Assembly (NCBI GenBank): GCA_036245525.1
Contig: BTPG01000003.1
Location: 206,380,458-206,444,457, forward strand
Reading direction: 5' to 3'
Source of the DNA: Semisulcospira habei
Taxonomy: Eukaryota > Mollusca > Gastropoda > Semisulcospiridae
Length of the DNA stretch: 64,000 nucleotides
In this document: piece after piece, positions 1 to 36,376 of the stretch
Layout of the letters: every line of letters starts with the position of its first letter
How positions within the stretch are numbered: position 1 is the first letter of the stretch
The notes under the pieces: generated by a model
The model's input: the letters and a program-made list of their open reading frames with translations, nothing else
Told to the model about the DNA's origin: nothing
Database searches by the model: none
Program-made: the position numbers and the translations under genes

Positions 1-1066
1 TCTTTTTCAGACTGACCTCGAGTCCAAAGAGCTGGGCAGCGTCTGCGAAGCAGGACGTGATGCGCTGCAGGGCTCTCTGTGTGTGTGCAACGAGGGCAGC
101 GTCATCAGCAAAAAGCAGCTCACGAATCAGTTGGTATAGGGTTTTCGTGTGGGCCTGCAGTCGTCTGAGGTTGAACAGGCTGCCATCGAGACGATACCTG
201 ATGTACACTGCATCGTCGTCGTCGAGGTCCACTGTGGCCTGCTTCAATATCATGCTAACAAATATGGTGAAGAGCACACAGCCCTGCTTTACACCGTTGG
301 GAATGGTTCTGAGAGGTCATTGTTGAGTCTGACCTGGCCTTGCTGGTCCTCGTGTAGCTGGACGATCATGCTAAGGAACTTTGGGGGACAGCCAAGTCGC
401 TCCAGGATCTGCCACATGCCTTGCCTGCTCACAGTGTCGAACGCTTTTGTTAGGTCAACAAACGTTTTGTGCAGCCCTTTGTTCTGCTCGCGGCACATCT
501 CCTGAATCTGTCTCAGCACAAAGACCATGTCGGTGGTGCTCCTGTTGGCTCTGAAGCCACATTGGCCCTCTGGGAGGTGGTCTTCAGCGATGGCAGGTAC
601 CAGCCGATTCAGGAGCAGCCTTGCAAGAATTTTCCCGGCAATGGACAGCAGGGTGATTCCACGATAGTTGGAGCAGTCAGACTTCTCGCCTTTGTTCTTG
701 TACAGGGTGATGACGACTGCATCACGGAGATCCTTTGGTAGTGTTTCTTCCTCCCAGCAGCATAGAAAGAGGTCGTGGAGCTTGTTGAGCAGTGCTGGGC
801 CTTCATGTTTCCAGATCTCTGGCGGTATTTCATCAATGCATGCTGCTTTGCCACTCTTGAGCTGGTGGATGGCTGTGAGAGTCTCTTCAACGGTGGACGG
901 TTCGTCCAATTCAACCTTTACTGGGAGGTGTGGGATTTGGAGGATGACTGCTTCTTGAACAGTGCGCTCAGCGCTGAAGAGGCTCTGAAAGTGCCTCTTC
1001 AGCGCTTCAAGATGGAGGTATTATCTGTGAGCAATGCCTGTCCATTAGCGGCTTCGCAGGGGACTC
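1..1066 (-). mobile_element. LINE fragment, reverse transcriptase region (truncated by window edge)
   Basis: Minus-strand translation of 289-909 gives RT sequence (LKSGKAACIDEIPPEIWKH, SNYRGITLLSIAGKILARLL, GFRANRSTTDMVFVLRQ, FVDLTKAFDTVSRQG). The FADDAA catalytic box is encoded near 80-120. It closely matches the better copy at 48541-49600. Frameshifted near 289. Confidence 0.85.
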
Positions 1067-1345
1067 TAGAAAGAAGAACAAAGACTGGTTTGACGAAAAT
1101 GATGTAGAGATCCAGGAACTCCTAGCAAAAAAAAAAAAAAAAAAAAGAGCCGCCCATCAGGCCTACCTAGCCCAGCCTTCCTGCCCTGTGAAGAAGTTTG
1201 CCTTCCGACTCGTCTGCAGCAGTCTCCAGCGCAAGCTCAGAGACCTCCAGAACGAGTGGTGGATCAGACTCGCACAGAGGACCCAGCTCTGCGCTGACAG
1301 TGGTGACTACAGGGGCTTCTAAGAAGCACTGAAAGCAGTGTACGG
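1067..1345 (+). mobile_element. Inverted 5' segment of the same LINE
   Basis: Matches 48250-48515 of the fuller copy but in opposite orientation to 1-1066. The junction near 1066 joins LINE positions adjacent in the intact element. A long A-run (1125-1146) has expanded inside it. This is the structure left by twin priming. Confidence 0.75.
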
Positions 1346-1439
1346 TCAGCTTACTCATTCACGTGCTAAATGGGTCTATTTCTTATACTGGGCTGAATAT
1401 ATGGGGCACATTCAGGGATGTAAAATCGGTCAATTCATA

Positions 1440-1838
1440 ACATAATTCCGAATTAATTCGACTGTACAGCAAAACTGACATTGTTCGAGTTTCTTGAAAT
1501 TAAATCGCATTGGGTCAACTGACACTGAATGATATTTGTTTTTAGACTGATAGAGAAAAGAGTTGGGTTTTTATGCGAAGATTTGCGGGACACGTTGTGC
1601 GCTCCGATGCCAAACGATCTACACATAAAAGCTACATAATTATGTTCCCTGCGAACAGCTCGACTTGCACACAGCAAGGAAACCCCTGTCTATTGAATTT
1701 AACTAGATGTTTCCCAATGTATGTTGGAGCCTATTTACCGCCATTGACCCTAAAGAAAATTGCCATACCTCCACAGACCTGCCCCCAGCTAACCCGATTG
1801 AGGAACAAGGATTTTAAAGAGTTCAGGATGAGGCATTA
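1440..1838 (+). repeat. Dispersed repeat, related to 31078-31290, 37790-37990 and 53780-53960
   Basis: The block with ACAGCTCGACTTGCACAC, AACTAG and TTTAAAGAGTTCAG recurs at 31.1 and 37.8 kb; the first part (TGTACAGCAAAACTGACA onward) recurs at 53.8 kb. No coding content recognised. Confidence 0.6.
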
Positions 1839-1922
1839 GGCATAGACCCTCATGAGCCCCCCCGCAGTTGCACTAATTTACCGCAGTTGCGGGGGCTTTT
1901 GAGGGTCTATGCCCCTTGCAGT
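1838..1922. repeat. Family A hairpin MITE (central stem)
   Basis: Inverted arms around GGCATAGACCCTCATGAGCC and its complement, with a divergent centre. Member of the AGGCATAGATCCTCATGAG family found more than twenty times in the window. Confidence 0.7.
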
Positions 1923-2685
1923 TGGGTGTGTTCATTTTGGCGTCTTTCAGTAAGATAAAACTTCAAAACTCGGATGTTATGACAGAGGAGGGCAACTTGA
2001 TACACAGTTTTTATGTGTTTTAAAAACATGTACTGTCGCTTTTGCCTTGCGAGCACTCGCTCGTTTATCTAGCAAGTAAGTGCACTGAATCATGACCGTG
2101 GGTGCAGTTTGTAAATTCACAGCTAGTGCGCACAAATACTTACAACGTTGGATTTTAAGACAAACATTTAGCATTTAAAAAACGTTTGCCGCGTTCCCTC
2201 AAGACATTAGCGATATCACCATTATTACTAATAAATTATGGGCCATCCATATAAGCTAATAACAATATACATGAGTTTTTAAAATTATAAAAAGTCTTTG
2301 GATAAAATTGAAATCGAATTTTATAACACTTATCCACTGAACATGTTCTAACATTCCATGAAGTCGCCGAGCAATATGTGTTCCGGAGACATTTATTTTA
2401 GGTTTAATTTTGTACTTCTGAACTAATTTTCAATGTCCTGCAATACAAGTCTCGCTTTTCACAAACATTCACACACCGGCTTTTCGACATGAGGTCCATT
2501 TATGCGTAAAGCGAGATTCTCATTGTATTACAATCAAAATCTCAAAACCGGACAGACTGCATTGCTTTCAATTTCAAATCAAGTCACAGTTGTGTTTGCA
2601 CTGTTCAACAGTTTCACTCAGCACGTCTTGTCGTTCAATTGTAATACAAACTGGCCGTTCAAGGGTAAAATACTTCTGTGACGAT
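1923..2685. other. AT-rich non-coding stretch
   Basis: No gene recognised. 2330-2500 is present again in inverted orientation at 33420-33590, so it is part of a dispersed repeat. Confidence 0.5.
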
Positions 2686-2833
2686 GGTTATCATTCTTAC
2701 GCTTTCATGCATTAATTAATAATGCAAAATATTCGTTGGAATGACGGAATGTGCGTGCAGTCCGTCTGACGGAGGAAATCTGTACAACCGATATAAACGT
2801 ACGCCAACATTCTATGTGATTAAGACCGATGTT

Positions 2834-2906
2834 TTAACCCTTTGCCTGTCCGCAGTCCTACAGGAATCGCCTCGACAAAAAGCACTGCGGACAGGCAAAG
2901 TGTTAA
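2834..2906. repeat. Family B MITE: TTAA-flanked 73-bp palindrome
   Basis: TTAACCCTTTGCCTGTCCGC at the left, its near-complement GCGGACAGGCAAAG followed by TTAA at the right, short loop. TTAA ends and CCCTTT-type termini suggest a piggyBac-mobilised element. Present at the same place in copy 2 (42662-42734). Confidence 0.75.
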
Positions 2907-3100
2907 ACGTTGAAGTTCACTTCCTCAATAAAGCAGGTACGATGTACGACCCCGTGACATAAAACTAGTTTGTCGTGGCGGTATCAGTTTATCTTCCTGT
3001 TTGTGTGATACACACTGCTGTCCACACGGAGGATTACAGATTATGCAGAAGGACTTAGCTTGTGCCCGCAGTGTTGGTAACAACGTCAGAAGTTTTTGTG

Positions 3101-27434
<24,334 letters not shown>

Positions 27435-27479
27435 AATTGTGGGGCAATGTGAATAGAAAAGCTTCGCAAGACAGGGGCG

Positions 27480-27795
27480 GATCTGAGGGTGGCGGGGGAG
27501 GGGGGGGATTCCAGGGGTTCCGGACCGCCTCCCCCCCCCCCCTCCCCGACCAAATGTTCGTTAAAATGCTTTAACAAAACCCTTTTTTTTCAGGTGTTTG
27601 GAACCCCTCCCTTCCCCGAGTGTAATGTTTGGGTGTGTTTTCACACACAGAGCTTTTCGATTTTAGGCCCCTGGAAGCAAGGTTTAACGTCCGGGAGGTC
27701 TTTTGTATCAGGTTGAAAGTCCAAGACAAAAAGTTGGATTTCGCCACTCACCCCCCCACCCCCCACCCACACTCGACGTAACTCATCCGCCCTTG
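27480..27795. repeat. C/G-rich dispersed repeat downstream of receptor 1
   Basis: Shares GGATTCCAGGGGTTCCGGAC, TTTTCAGGTGTTTGGAACCCC and GGCCCCTGGAAGCAAGGTTT with the 3800-4220 repeat. It lies in the 3' UTR or just past it. Confidence 0.7.
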
Positions 27796-27865
27796 TAAGA
27801 AGCATTGACCATCATGAGCCCCCGCATATGCGGGGGCTCATGATGATCTGTGACTCTTGCTGGCA
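27796..27865. repeat. Family A hairpin stem
   Basis: CATCATGAGCCCCCGCATAT / ATGCGGGGGCTCATGATG, a perfect stem of about 18 pairs within longer imperfect arms. Confidence 0.8.
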
Positions 27866-28007
27866 CCATTAATATCCGTGCTCCTCACGAACAACAGTTA
27901 CATGTGGGTCTTGCAGTCTGCAAGCGTTTCACAAAATTAATATACTTCGCGTTCCCTGGCATAGAGGATATTGACCATTTCAATAAAAGGGACCAGCAAT
28001 GTGGTCT

Positions 28008-29325
28008 CTGAAACCGTCGCTGACTCATTACACAGACCATTTGACCGTCGCTGACTCATTACTCAGACCATTTGACCGTCACTGACTCACTTCATAGACC
28101 ATTTGACCGTCGCTGACTAACTACATAGACCATTTGACCGTCGCTGACTCTCTATATAGACCATTTGACCGCCGCTGACTCACTACATAGACCATTTGAC
28201 CGCCGCTGACTCTCTATGTAGACCATTTGACCGTCGCTGACTCACTACATAGACCATTTGACCGTCGCTGACTCTCTATATAGACCATTTGACCGTCGCT
28301 GACTCAATACATAGACCATTTGACCGTCGCTGACTCTCTATATAGACCATTTGACCGTCGCTGACTCTCTACATAGACCATTTGACCGTCGCTGAATCAC
28401 TACGGAGACTACTTGACCGCCGCTGACTCACTACATTGACCATTTGACCGTCGCTGACTCAATACATAGACCATTTCACCGTCGCTGACTCACTACATAG
28501 ACCATTTGACCGTCGCTGACTCACTTCATAGACCATTTACATAGACCATTTGACCGTCGCTGACTCACTTCATAGACTATTTGACCGTCGCTGACTCACC
28601 ACAAAGACCATTTGACCGTCGCTGACTCACTACATAGACCATTTGACCGTCGCTGACTCACTACATAGACCATTTGACCGTCGCTGACTCACTACATAGA
28701 CCATTTTACCGTCGCTGAGTCACTACATACACCATTTGAGCGTCACTGACTCACTACATAGACCATTTGACCGTCGCTGACTCACTACATACACCATTTG
28801 ACCGTCGCTGACTCACTACATAGACCATTTGACCGTCGCTGACTCACTGCATACACCATTTGACCGTCGCTGACTCAATATATAGACCATTTGACCGTCG
28901 ATGACTCGATACATAGACCATTTGACCCTCGCTGACTCAATACATAGACCATTTGAGCATCGCTGACTCACTACATAGACCATTTGACCGTCGCTGCCTC
29001 ACTTGATAGACCATTTGACCGTCGCTGACTCGCCACATAGACCATTTGACCGTCCCTGACAAACTACATAGACCATTTGACCGTCGCTGACTCACTACAT
29101 AGACCATTTGACCGTCGCTGACTCACTACATAGACCATTTGACCGTAGCTGACTCACTACATAGACCATTTGACTGTCGCTGACTCACTACATAGACCAT
29201 TTGACCGTAGCTGACTCACTACATAGACCATTTGACTGTCGCTGACTCACTACATAGACCATTTGACCGTCGCTGACTCACTGCATAGACCATTTGACCG
29301 TCGTTGACTCACTACATAAACCATT
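28008..29325. repeat. 31-bp minisatellite, about 42 units
   Basis: Unit core GACCATTTGACCGTCGCTGA followed by CTCACTACATA. Period 31 with point changes and a few partial units (for example near 28535). No unique spacers. It sits between two blocks of the duplicated segment; the other copy (36110-38000) has no such array. Confidence 0.95.
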
Positions 29326-29357
29326 AGCGTTAGTAACATTGATATAAGTGAGCGCAG

Positions 29358-29425
29358 CTAGAAGCATCGACCGCATGATCCTCTGCGACTGCGGGGGATA
29401 ATGAGGGTTCATGCCTTGTGTAGCT
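29358..29425. repeat. Family A hairpin stem
   Basis: GCATGATCCTCTGCGACTGC / GGGGGATAATGAGG, imperfect. A matching copy lies at 36318-36376. Confidence 0.65.
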
Positions 29426-29621
29426 TGTTGGTGTTCAGTGTGCTGCGAAAGTTAAGAGGCTAAGAAGGTTCCGACGGACAAGAGGAATACTCCACGACAA
29501 ACAGCAGGCACTAAGCTTAAACTATTTTCTGTCGAGGCAAATAGTCAGGCGTGTTCCAGACGCAGCATGTGCGTTGAAAGGTCCCGGAGTCGCTGAGCGT
29601 TTGAATTGATCAGGTCGTACC

Positions 29622-29722
29622 CAGTATGCAAGGGCTATCGGGACGAAGTCGGCCGCAGTAGGCCCGCGCACTTTCGTGAGCGGGCCTACTGCGTCCGACT
29701 TCGCCCCGATAGCATTTGCATA
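29622..29722. repeat. Family F hairpin
   Basis: GCAAGGGCTATCGGGACGAA ... complementary CCCCGATAGCATTTGC, with GGCCGCAGTAGGCCCGC in the arms. Sisters at 36580-36672, 44868-44978 and 51247-51305. Confidence 0.75.
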
Positions 29723-29894
29723 ATCGGACTCCATATGCAATTCTGTCTCCCAAAACAAGCCCTTTCGGGCCGGTCATCAACACTTTGGTGCCGGAGACGT
29801 GAAAACTGAAAAGCCAGATTAATCAACAAATCAGCAAAACTTTTATTTAACCACATACTCTGTACAAAGTACACATAATGCATTTCTGTATTCA

Positions 29895-30002
29895 CCCCTT
29901 CACTGCCAAGAAAACGGGAACGCCACACACCTGTAAAAGCACAGATCATCACGCGCCCTGCAGTTACCCGGGGACTCCTGATTATCTACGCTTCTTGCTG
30001 AC
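29895..30002. repeat. Family A MITE (decayed)
   Basis: TTCACCCCTTCACTGCC left terminus and degenerate stem (CAGATCATCACG / CTGATTATCTACG). Copy at 36840-36945. Confidence 0.6.
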
Positions 30003-30599
30003 ACCACTGTTGATCGTGTCCTGTGGACGGGCTGGGCTCTTTAGCGTTGAGTTTCACCAACATTTCAGAAACACTGTCTGCGACCACTGACATGAAGGAG
30101 CTAACTCTTAAGTTACGAGATGTACAGTATCACAGAAACACCAATAATGTGGACACAAAACCCTCAGTGAAAACAGCAGAAGTAGTCGATTATTCACCAC
30201 TAATTACGGTTGTAAAACAGAAACATGTTTTGTAATGTGAACATAAGGTACATCAGTGTGCGTGTATATGGGCAATGTGTGATTGCACGTGAGAGAGTAG
30301 TTCAAAACATGTACAAGCAAAGAACCTCGCGGACTGAAATCACTCGAATGTAAAACTCATACTTTACACTTGTGAATTATAGTTTGTGTTGTTGGATGTT
30401 TTTTGTTTTTTTTACAATCAGTTATATTTCACTTGAGTACTTCTACTTTAAATACGCGTTTTAAAAACAGTTGAAGTGACAGTTCCACTATTACACCTAT
30501 ATTGTAGCCCATTTTTGGGTTTATAAAGAATTGTTTTTGCAATAATACTGTCAGAGGAAGAACCGAAAAGTAAATAAATAAATAAAACGTACAACGTTT

Positions 30600-30661
30600 T
30601 TTTCTGTGCGTGTGTGCGTGAGTTAGTGAGTGCGAGCAAGTGCGCGTGCGTGCGTGCGTGC

Positions 30662-30758
<97 letters not shown>

Positions 30759-30960
30759 TGTGTGCGCTTGTGAGCGTACGGTAATGCAAGCGTGGTTTCA
30801 TGCATGCATGTGTTTATGTGTGTGTGTGTGTCTGTGTGTGTTTGTTTGTGTGTGTGTTTGTGTGTGTGTTTGTGTGTGTGTGTTTGTGTGTACGTGTGTG
30901 TGTATGTGCGTGTGTGTGTGCGTGTGTCTGTGTCTGTGTGTGTGTGCGCGCGCGATGCAG
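30600..30960. repeat. (GT)n compound microsatellite
   Basis: GT, GTGC and TTGT units for about 350 bases, interrupted by a unique patch near 30780-30810. Confidence 0.95.
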
Positions 30961-31287
30961 ATGCCAATATCTGTGGGCTCTCTGTAACATTACAAACATT
31001 AGTTTGCTGTCCAGCACAAGCGTTGCAGCTGTTCAAATAAAAGTATGTCCTGCTGTATTACATTCATGAGTTTCTCAGAGCGTACGTGAAAGCCACACGA
31101 CCATGCCCTTAGCAAACAGCTCGACCTGCACACAACAAGGAAACCCTTATCTACTGTATTCAACTAGGAAGTTTCCCAATGTATGTTTGAGCCTATTCAC
31201 CGCCATTGACAATAAATAAAATTCCCATACCACGAGGTATCTGTCGCCAGCTAAGCCACTTGAGGAGCAGGGAGTTTAAAGAGTTCA

Positions 31288-31376
31288 GCAAGAGGAATAG
31301 ACCTTGATGAGTACCCGCAGTCGTACTAACTTACAGCAGTCGCGGGGGTTCATGAGGGCATATGCCTCTTGCAGAT
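31288..31376. repeat. Family A hairpin stem
   Basis: AGAGGAATAGACC and CATATGCCTCTTGCA arms with GCAGTCG...GCAGTCGCGGGGG centre; same divergent centre (ACTAACTTACAGCAGT) as 1838-1922. Confidence 0.65.
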
Positions 31377-31609
31377 GGGGTGATATTCGTTGTGTTCTAT
31401 TTTAATATTGTAAATTTTCAGTACACGCGTTCTTTGACAGATGGGCAACTTGATGGCTTTTATGCGTTGTTAAAAGTGTTTTTTTTTTTTTTCTCGAGTG
31501 CGCACGTTTGCTTAGCGATCACGGAAGTGCACTGAATCATGTCCGTGGGTGTAGTTTGTAAATTCACAGCTAGTGCGCACAAATATTTACAAAGTTGGAT
31601 TTTGCAAAA

Positions 31610-31973
31610 AAATTGTTTAAATTTATTTCAGGTTCTTCTCCGCCATATTTGTCCGACCTGGATCATATTTACATGCCTTTAAGATCCCTCCGTTCAGCAT
31701 CAGAAACGCGTATTTTCACTGTTCCCAGCCGAAAGAAGTCTAGCAGGGCCAGCGTGCTTTTCCTTATTTCCGTCCAATCACCTGGAAAGACCTTCCAGCC
31801 CTTGTCAGACATGCTTCAACTCTGCTTTCAAAGCACTGCGCAAGACCTATCTTTATTATGCGTATAGTTTGATGCATTTTCAGTGTGTTAGCAATCGTTG
31901 AGAGTAAATGTTATTGCAACGGTGTGTGTGTGTGCGTATGTGTGAGTGCGAGCTTTTGATATGTGTCACTTTA
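31610..31973 (+). mobile_element. CR1/L2-like LINE 3' fragment (first part)
   Basis: GSSPPYLSDLDHIYMPLRSL and RSASETRIFTVPSRKKS match the RT C-terminus, followed by a shifted frame. The 3' UTR is interrupted at 31973 by the TIR element and appears to resume at 33171-33316. Confidence 0.75.
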
Positions 31974-33170
31974 GGCTCACGTGCGAAGCAAAAGTGAGTC
32001 TATTTTTGGGCCAGTGGTCGTCCGTCCGTCGTCCGTCCGCCGTCGTCCGTCGTCCGTCCGCCGTCGTCTGTCCGCGGTCGTCCGTCGTGCATTGTAATCT
32101 TTAACGTTGGTATTTTCTCGGAGACTATTCAAGCCACAGTCTTCAAACGTGGTCCAAGGATACGTTGTGGCAAGACTGTTTCCAAGCATACCAATTTGAA
32201 GAATGACCTCTCCCAAAGGTCAAGGTCACAGGGGATCAGGAAATATGTCAAAAATAGCTAGAATTTGACATAATTTATTTTTCTCAAATACTATTCACAA
32301 ACTTCAAACCCAAACTTGGTAGAAAGGTGCATGATGGTCAGAAATTATTATGCATACTAATTTGGTTGATTCCTCAGAAAGGTCAAGGGTCACAAGAGCT
32401 CGGAAAATATGTAAAAATAAGCTATATTTTGACAAAAGTTTTTTTTTTTAAATAATGTATTAAAAAAAACAACAACTGTGTTCACAACTTCAAATCCAAA
32501 CTTGATGCAGAGATCCTGATGGTAAGACCTATCCACGCATACTAATTTGGATTACCACTCGGAAAGGTCAAGGGTCACAAGGGCTCAGGAAATTTGTCCG
32601 AAATAGCCATATTTTAACAAAAGATGTTTTTTTCTCAAATACTATTCTACAGAGATACCTGGTGGGAAGACCTTTCTGAGCACACTAATTTCGTTGATCC
32701 ATCAGAAAGGTCAAGGGTCACGAGAGCTTAGGAATAGATTTTTTAAAAAATAGCCATATTTTGACAAAAGATGTTTTCCTCAAATACTATTCACAACTTT
32801 AAACCCAAAATTGGTACAGAGATACCTGCTGGTACGACCTATCTATGCATACTAATTTGGATGACCTCTCGGAAAGGTCAAGTTCACAAGAGGCTGGCAA
32901 ATGTGTGTAAAATGTCGATTTTTGATAAAAGTTTAGGTATTGTCAACATTTTTGCAAATTTGTCAACCAGATTTCGCACACAGATAGCTGACGATTAGAC
33001 TGTCCTATGCATACTAATTTAGTAGACTCATCACAAAGGTCAAGAGTCAGGGGGTTGAAAGATGTGTGAAGAATGCTTACATTTTCAGAAAAGGTGGATG
33101 TTGTTGCTGCAGAAGCCAGTCCCTGTCACAAAGTTCACATGTATATGTAAATCGGTCATACACGTGAGCC
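31974..33170. mobile_element. TIR element with internal tandem repeats, inserted in a LINE
   Basis: Ends GGCTCACGTG and CACGTGAGCC are a perfect 10-bp inverted pair. The left part has CGTCCGTCC repeats; the inside has about 4-5 degenerate units of roughly 170-190 bp (CTCAAATACTATTC, CATACTAATTTGG, AAAGGTCAAGGGTCAC, TATTTTGACAAAAG). No ORF. A short relative with both ends but almost no internal units lies at 62885-63190. Confidence 0.75.
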
Positions 33171-33316
33171 ATAATGGCTTTATCTTTCTTATGTATATTT
33201 ATTGTAGGTTTACCTTCTTGTACTGTTTGTTCTGTGATTTTTTATCACGTAGAGCGCTAAGAGCATCACTCATTTTGAGGTTAAGCGCTATATAAATGTA
33301 AAAATATTATTATTAT
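33171..33316 (+). mobile_element. CR1/L2-like LINE 3' tail (second part)
   Basis: GAGCGCTAAGAGC ... GGTTAAGCGCTATATAAATG and (ATT)n, like the tail at 11995-12060. Confidence 0.75.
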
Positions 33317-33578
33317 TCTTTTGCCACACAACAAAAAAGATAGTAGTGAAAAAAGTCTAACGCGTAACCTCAAGACACTAGCGATGTCATCATCATGAAA
33401 ATCTTGCATTACGTGTAAATGGATCTCATATCGAAAAGCCGGTGTGTGAATTTTTGTGAAAAGCGAGATTTGTATTGAAGGACATTGAAAATTAGTTCAG
33501 AAGTATAAAATTAAACCTAAAATAAATGTCTCCGGAATACACATTGCTCCGCGATTTCATGTGTTAAAACATTTTTAG

Positions 33579-34090
33579 TTGATAAATGTTTTAAAATTCG
33601 ATCATTATCGTGAACAGGTCGCTTTCAAAGTCGCCCACAGGCACACACTTTACTNCAGACCCTCAGAAGTCATTAATACTGACAATAAGTTCAAGCTGTT
33701 AGACATTTTGCCACTTGAAAAACAGTTTAAGTATAATAAGTTGGTGCTCATGCGCAAAATCACCCTCTCAGAAACACCAGCCTATCTCAATAGTTTATTC
33801 CACTTTGCTCATACGAGGTCCAGTCGAACACCAGGGAACAATCTTGTTGTACCGATGCCTCGACTAGACATTTATAGGTCGTCGTTGTCCTATTCTGGTG
33901 CAAAGTTATGGAACTCCATTCCTGCGGATGTTAGAGCCGCGCCATCGCTTAAAACTTACAAGACCAAGCTGCTCAAACATCTAGACAAAACTTAATTTTT
34001 CTTTTATTTTGTATTTTTATTTTTATTTTTACATGTAGCACTCCATGCCTTATGCGGCATTTCCCGGATAGTCTGCATTCTCTTCTAACA
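33579..34090 (+). mobile_element. LINE RT C-terminal fragment
   Basis: ILPLEKQFKYNKLVLMRK, RSSRTPGNNLVVPMPR and SYSGAKLWNSIPADVRAAPS are typical of the RT C-terminus of RTE/CR1-like elements. Stops at 33995; one N at 33656. An A/T-rich 3' UTR follows. Confidence 0.8.
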
Positions 34091-34369
34091 TTAAAAATTT
34101 ATGAACGCATGTAATATACCGCTGGCATTCCAGCAAGCCGCATTATGTAATATCCATGACCCCATGGACTCGGCTGGCCAGACGGGATGCCGTCGATAGA
34201 CACAGCATTGGGCGCTCGCGAGGCGTGGCAGTGCTGTGGTTTCTTCGCGTCGACCCGCGCGCGCGGTGGTTGCGGGATCGCTATACAAGTCTAGTCTAAT
34301 TCCATGGCAGACTAGCATCTAGCTGTGCGCGGTTTAGTGGCGCGGGGAGGCCGCTATCGCATGTGTGTG

Positions 34370-34442
34370 TTTATCTGTGTCAGTGTGTGCAAGTGTATGT
34401 GTGTGCACGCGCGCATCCCTACGTGCTTGCGCACGCGCGCGC

Positions 34443-34539
<97 letters not shown>

Positions 34540-34703
34540 CCTGTTTATGTTTGTTGGAGTGAGCCGCCGTGTTGGTTTTTATGATGAGAACAATAGCGGT
34601 TTTATGTACAAAATCCATTATACTTTTTATATTTGCTGTAGTATAGTTTTAAGCGAAAGAATGTATGTGTACATGATATACTGATGTGTGTGTATGTGTG
34701 TGT

Positions 34704-34747
<44 letters not shown>

Positions 34748-34760
34748 AGGGTTGTGCAGG
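34370..34760. repeat. (GT)n/(GC)n microsatellites
   Basis: Two GT blocks (34456-34545 and 34684-34746) with a CG-alternating stretch at 34430-34457 that could form Z-DNA. Confidence 0.93.
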
Positions 34761-34859
34761 CTTGGCTTGGCGCCTGTAGGCTACAAGCTAATCTGGCACA
34801 AGCCTGTGCACGCGGCAATTGCACACCGGCGCGCGCGTGTGTGTGTGTACGTTATTTTG

Positions 34860-34951
34860 TTTTGTAGTGTGTAGCAAGGACAAGAATGAAAACAGGTCTG
34901 CGCACCTATTCTTTTATCCTTGGAAAATAAAGTTTCATTTCATTTCATTTC

Positions 34952-35040
<89 letters not shown>
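34860..35040 (+). repeat. LINE tail with (TTTCA)n and (CT)n
   Basis: GGAAAATAAAGTTTCA, four TTTCA units, then (CT)42. Same organisation as 3590-3728. Confidence 0.85.
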
Positions 35041-35044
<4 letters not shown>

Positions 35045-35269
35045 CTGCACTTAAATATAAATAGTTCGACTTTTCCGACCTTTGAGAAGAGAAACACCTT
35101 GGACATATCCGAAATTCGACTTCAGGGACTTTGAGTTATCCCTTGTAAACTTAGTCATATAAAGAACAGCTTTGGCCGGGATATTGTTTTTTTTTTTAAT
35201 TTATTATTATTTTTTATTATTTATTTATATATATATATTTTTTTTATTTAAAGCGTTGTTGACATTCGT

Positions 35270-35960
35270 TGTTACGTGGTGGTCGTAGTCGTAGTATGAT
35301 GCAATCACACCAGACGCACGCACGTAGGGATCTTCAGTAAAGAAACTTCACTCAGCTGCAACTCGTCACACGTGGCACAAGGTTGTAGACCACACTTGAG
35401 TAACAGTTCCATCAATATTTAATTGCAGCAATGGGATCTCCACACAATGCATTCACAAAATGCTCCAACACTGATACACTGTCTCCTCTACAATGCATCA
35501 ACACTTTTGACACGCCGTGTCTCTAATACAATGTACCCAAATACTTCCTAACACGGTCTTTTATACTATTACAGATTTGCAGAACAATCTAGCAAATTCT
35601 CCCAACACAACCAATCAGAAACGAAATCTTAACCAAAACTGATTAATATTCATTACAAAAAGAACTCTCTAGAAGTTATTACAAAATGTTCTCTTCCCTC
35701 TAAGCGCCTTTGATACAATGTTACGAATTGTTGCCGACAACCTTGACGTCATATATTATGAGGCCACTAGAAAGATCGCGAACCTGCTCGAACCTTCCAG
35801 CCTAATCGTAGCGAAACTACGCGTCACAACAAAAATCGATCGCAATTATCTGTGCAAAATGAATCCTACTATAAAGGTTCGCAATTCTTATACAAGATAA
35901 CTCAAATGAATATCGGTTCTTTCCTACGATTTACACACACATGCTCTCATAGAATAACAC
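35270..35960. repeat. Dispersed non-coding repeat (second copy of 16931-17560)
   Basis: Same ordered motifs as the first copy, with moderate divergence. No ORF. Confidence 0.65.
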
Positions 35961-36317
35961 AACCACAAACGAAACATGCGTTTTCGACTTTCGCGTTTGG
36001 GACTGTTGCTTGCAGATTGTAGTTTGTAGCAACAATCAGATTACAATTTAGCCTTGTAACCAAATATTTTCAGCGTGGTAAAGTAAAAGTTCATTGAGAG
36101 ATCTTTGTCATTGTCCGTGTTCCTCACGCAAAACAGTTACATAATGAAGTTTCAGTGTGCAAGGTTTCACAAATATAGTCGATCTTCCCTGGCATAGAAA
36201 AGATACCCTCTTCATCGAAAGGGACCTGGAATAGAATCTTTCAAAAACCACACAGACTAAACACCAAAAAAACCTCCGAGTGAAGAACATGGATGTAAAT
36301 ACAAACAAAAGGAAACG

Positions 36318-36376
36318 GCATAGACCCTGATGTCCTCTGCGACTGCGGAGGATGATGAGGATCTATGCAGTGTGTA
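36318..36376. repeat. Family A hairpin stem
   Basis: GGCATAGACCCTGATGTCCTC / GAGGATGATGAGGATCTATGC. Confidence 0.7.

Larger units (their letters stand above)
29430..31400 (+). repeat. Segmental duplication copy 1
   Basis: Aligns in order with 36390-38000: AGGAATACTCCACGACAAAC, the hairpin at 29622-29722, TTCACCCCTTCACTGCCAAG, GTGGACGGGCTGGGCTCTTT, AACACCAATAATGTGGACAC and a (GT)n block. The left part continues at 27880-28005 versus 36110-36240. No convincing host exon inside. Confidence 0.8.

Noticed and set aside
28008..29325. CRISPR-like array of short direct repeats
   Set aside because: Units abut one another with a constant 31-bp period and no unique spacers; eukaryotic context. It is a minisatellite.
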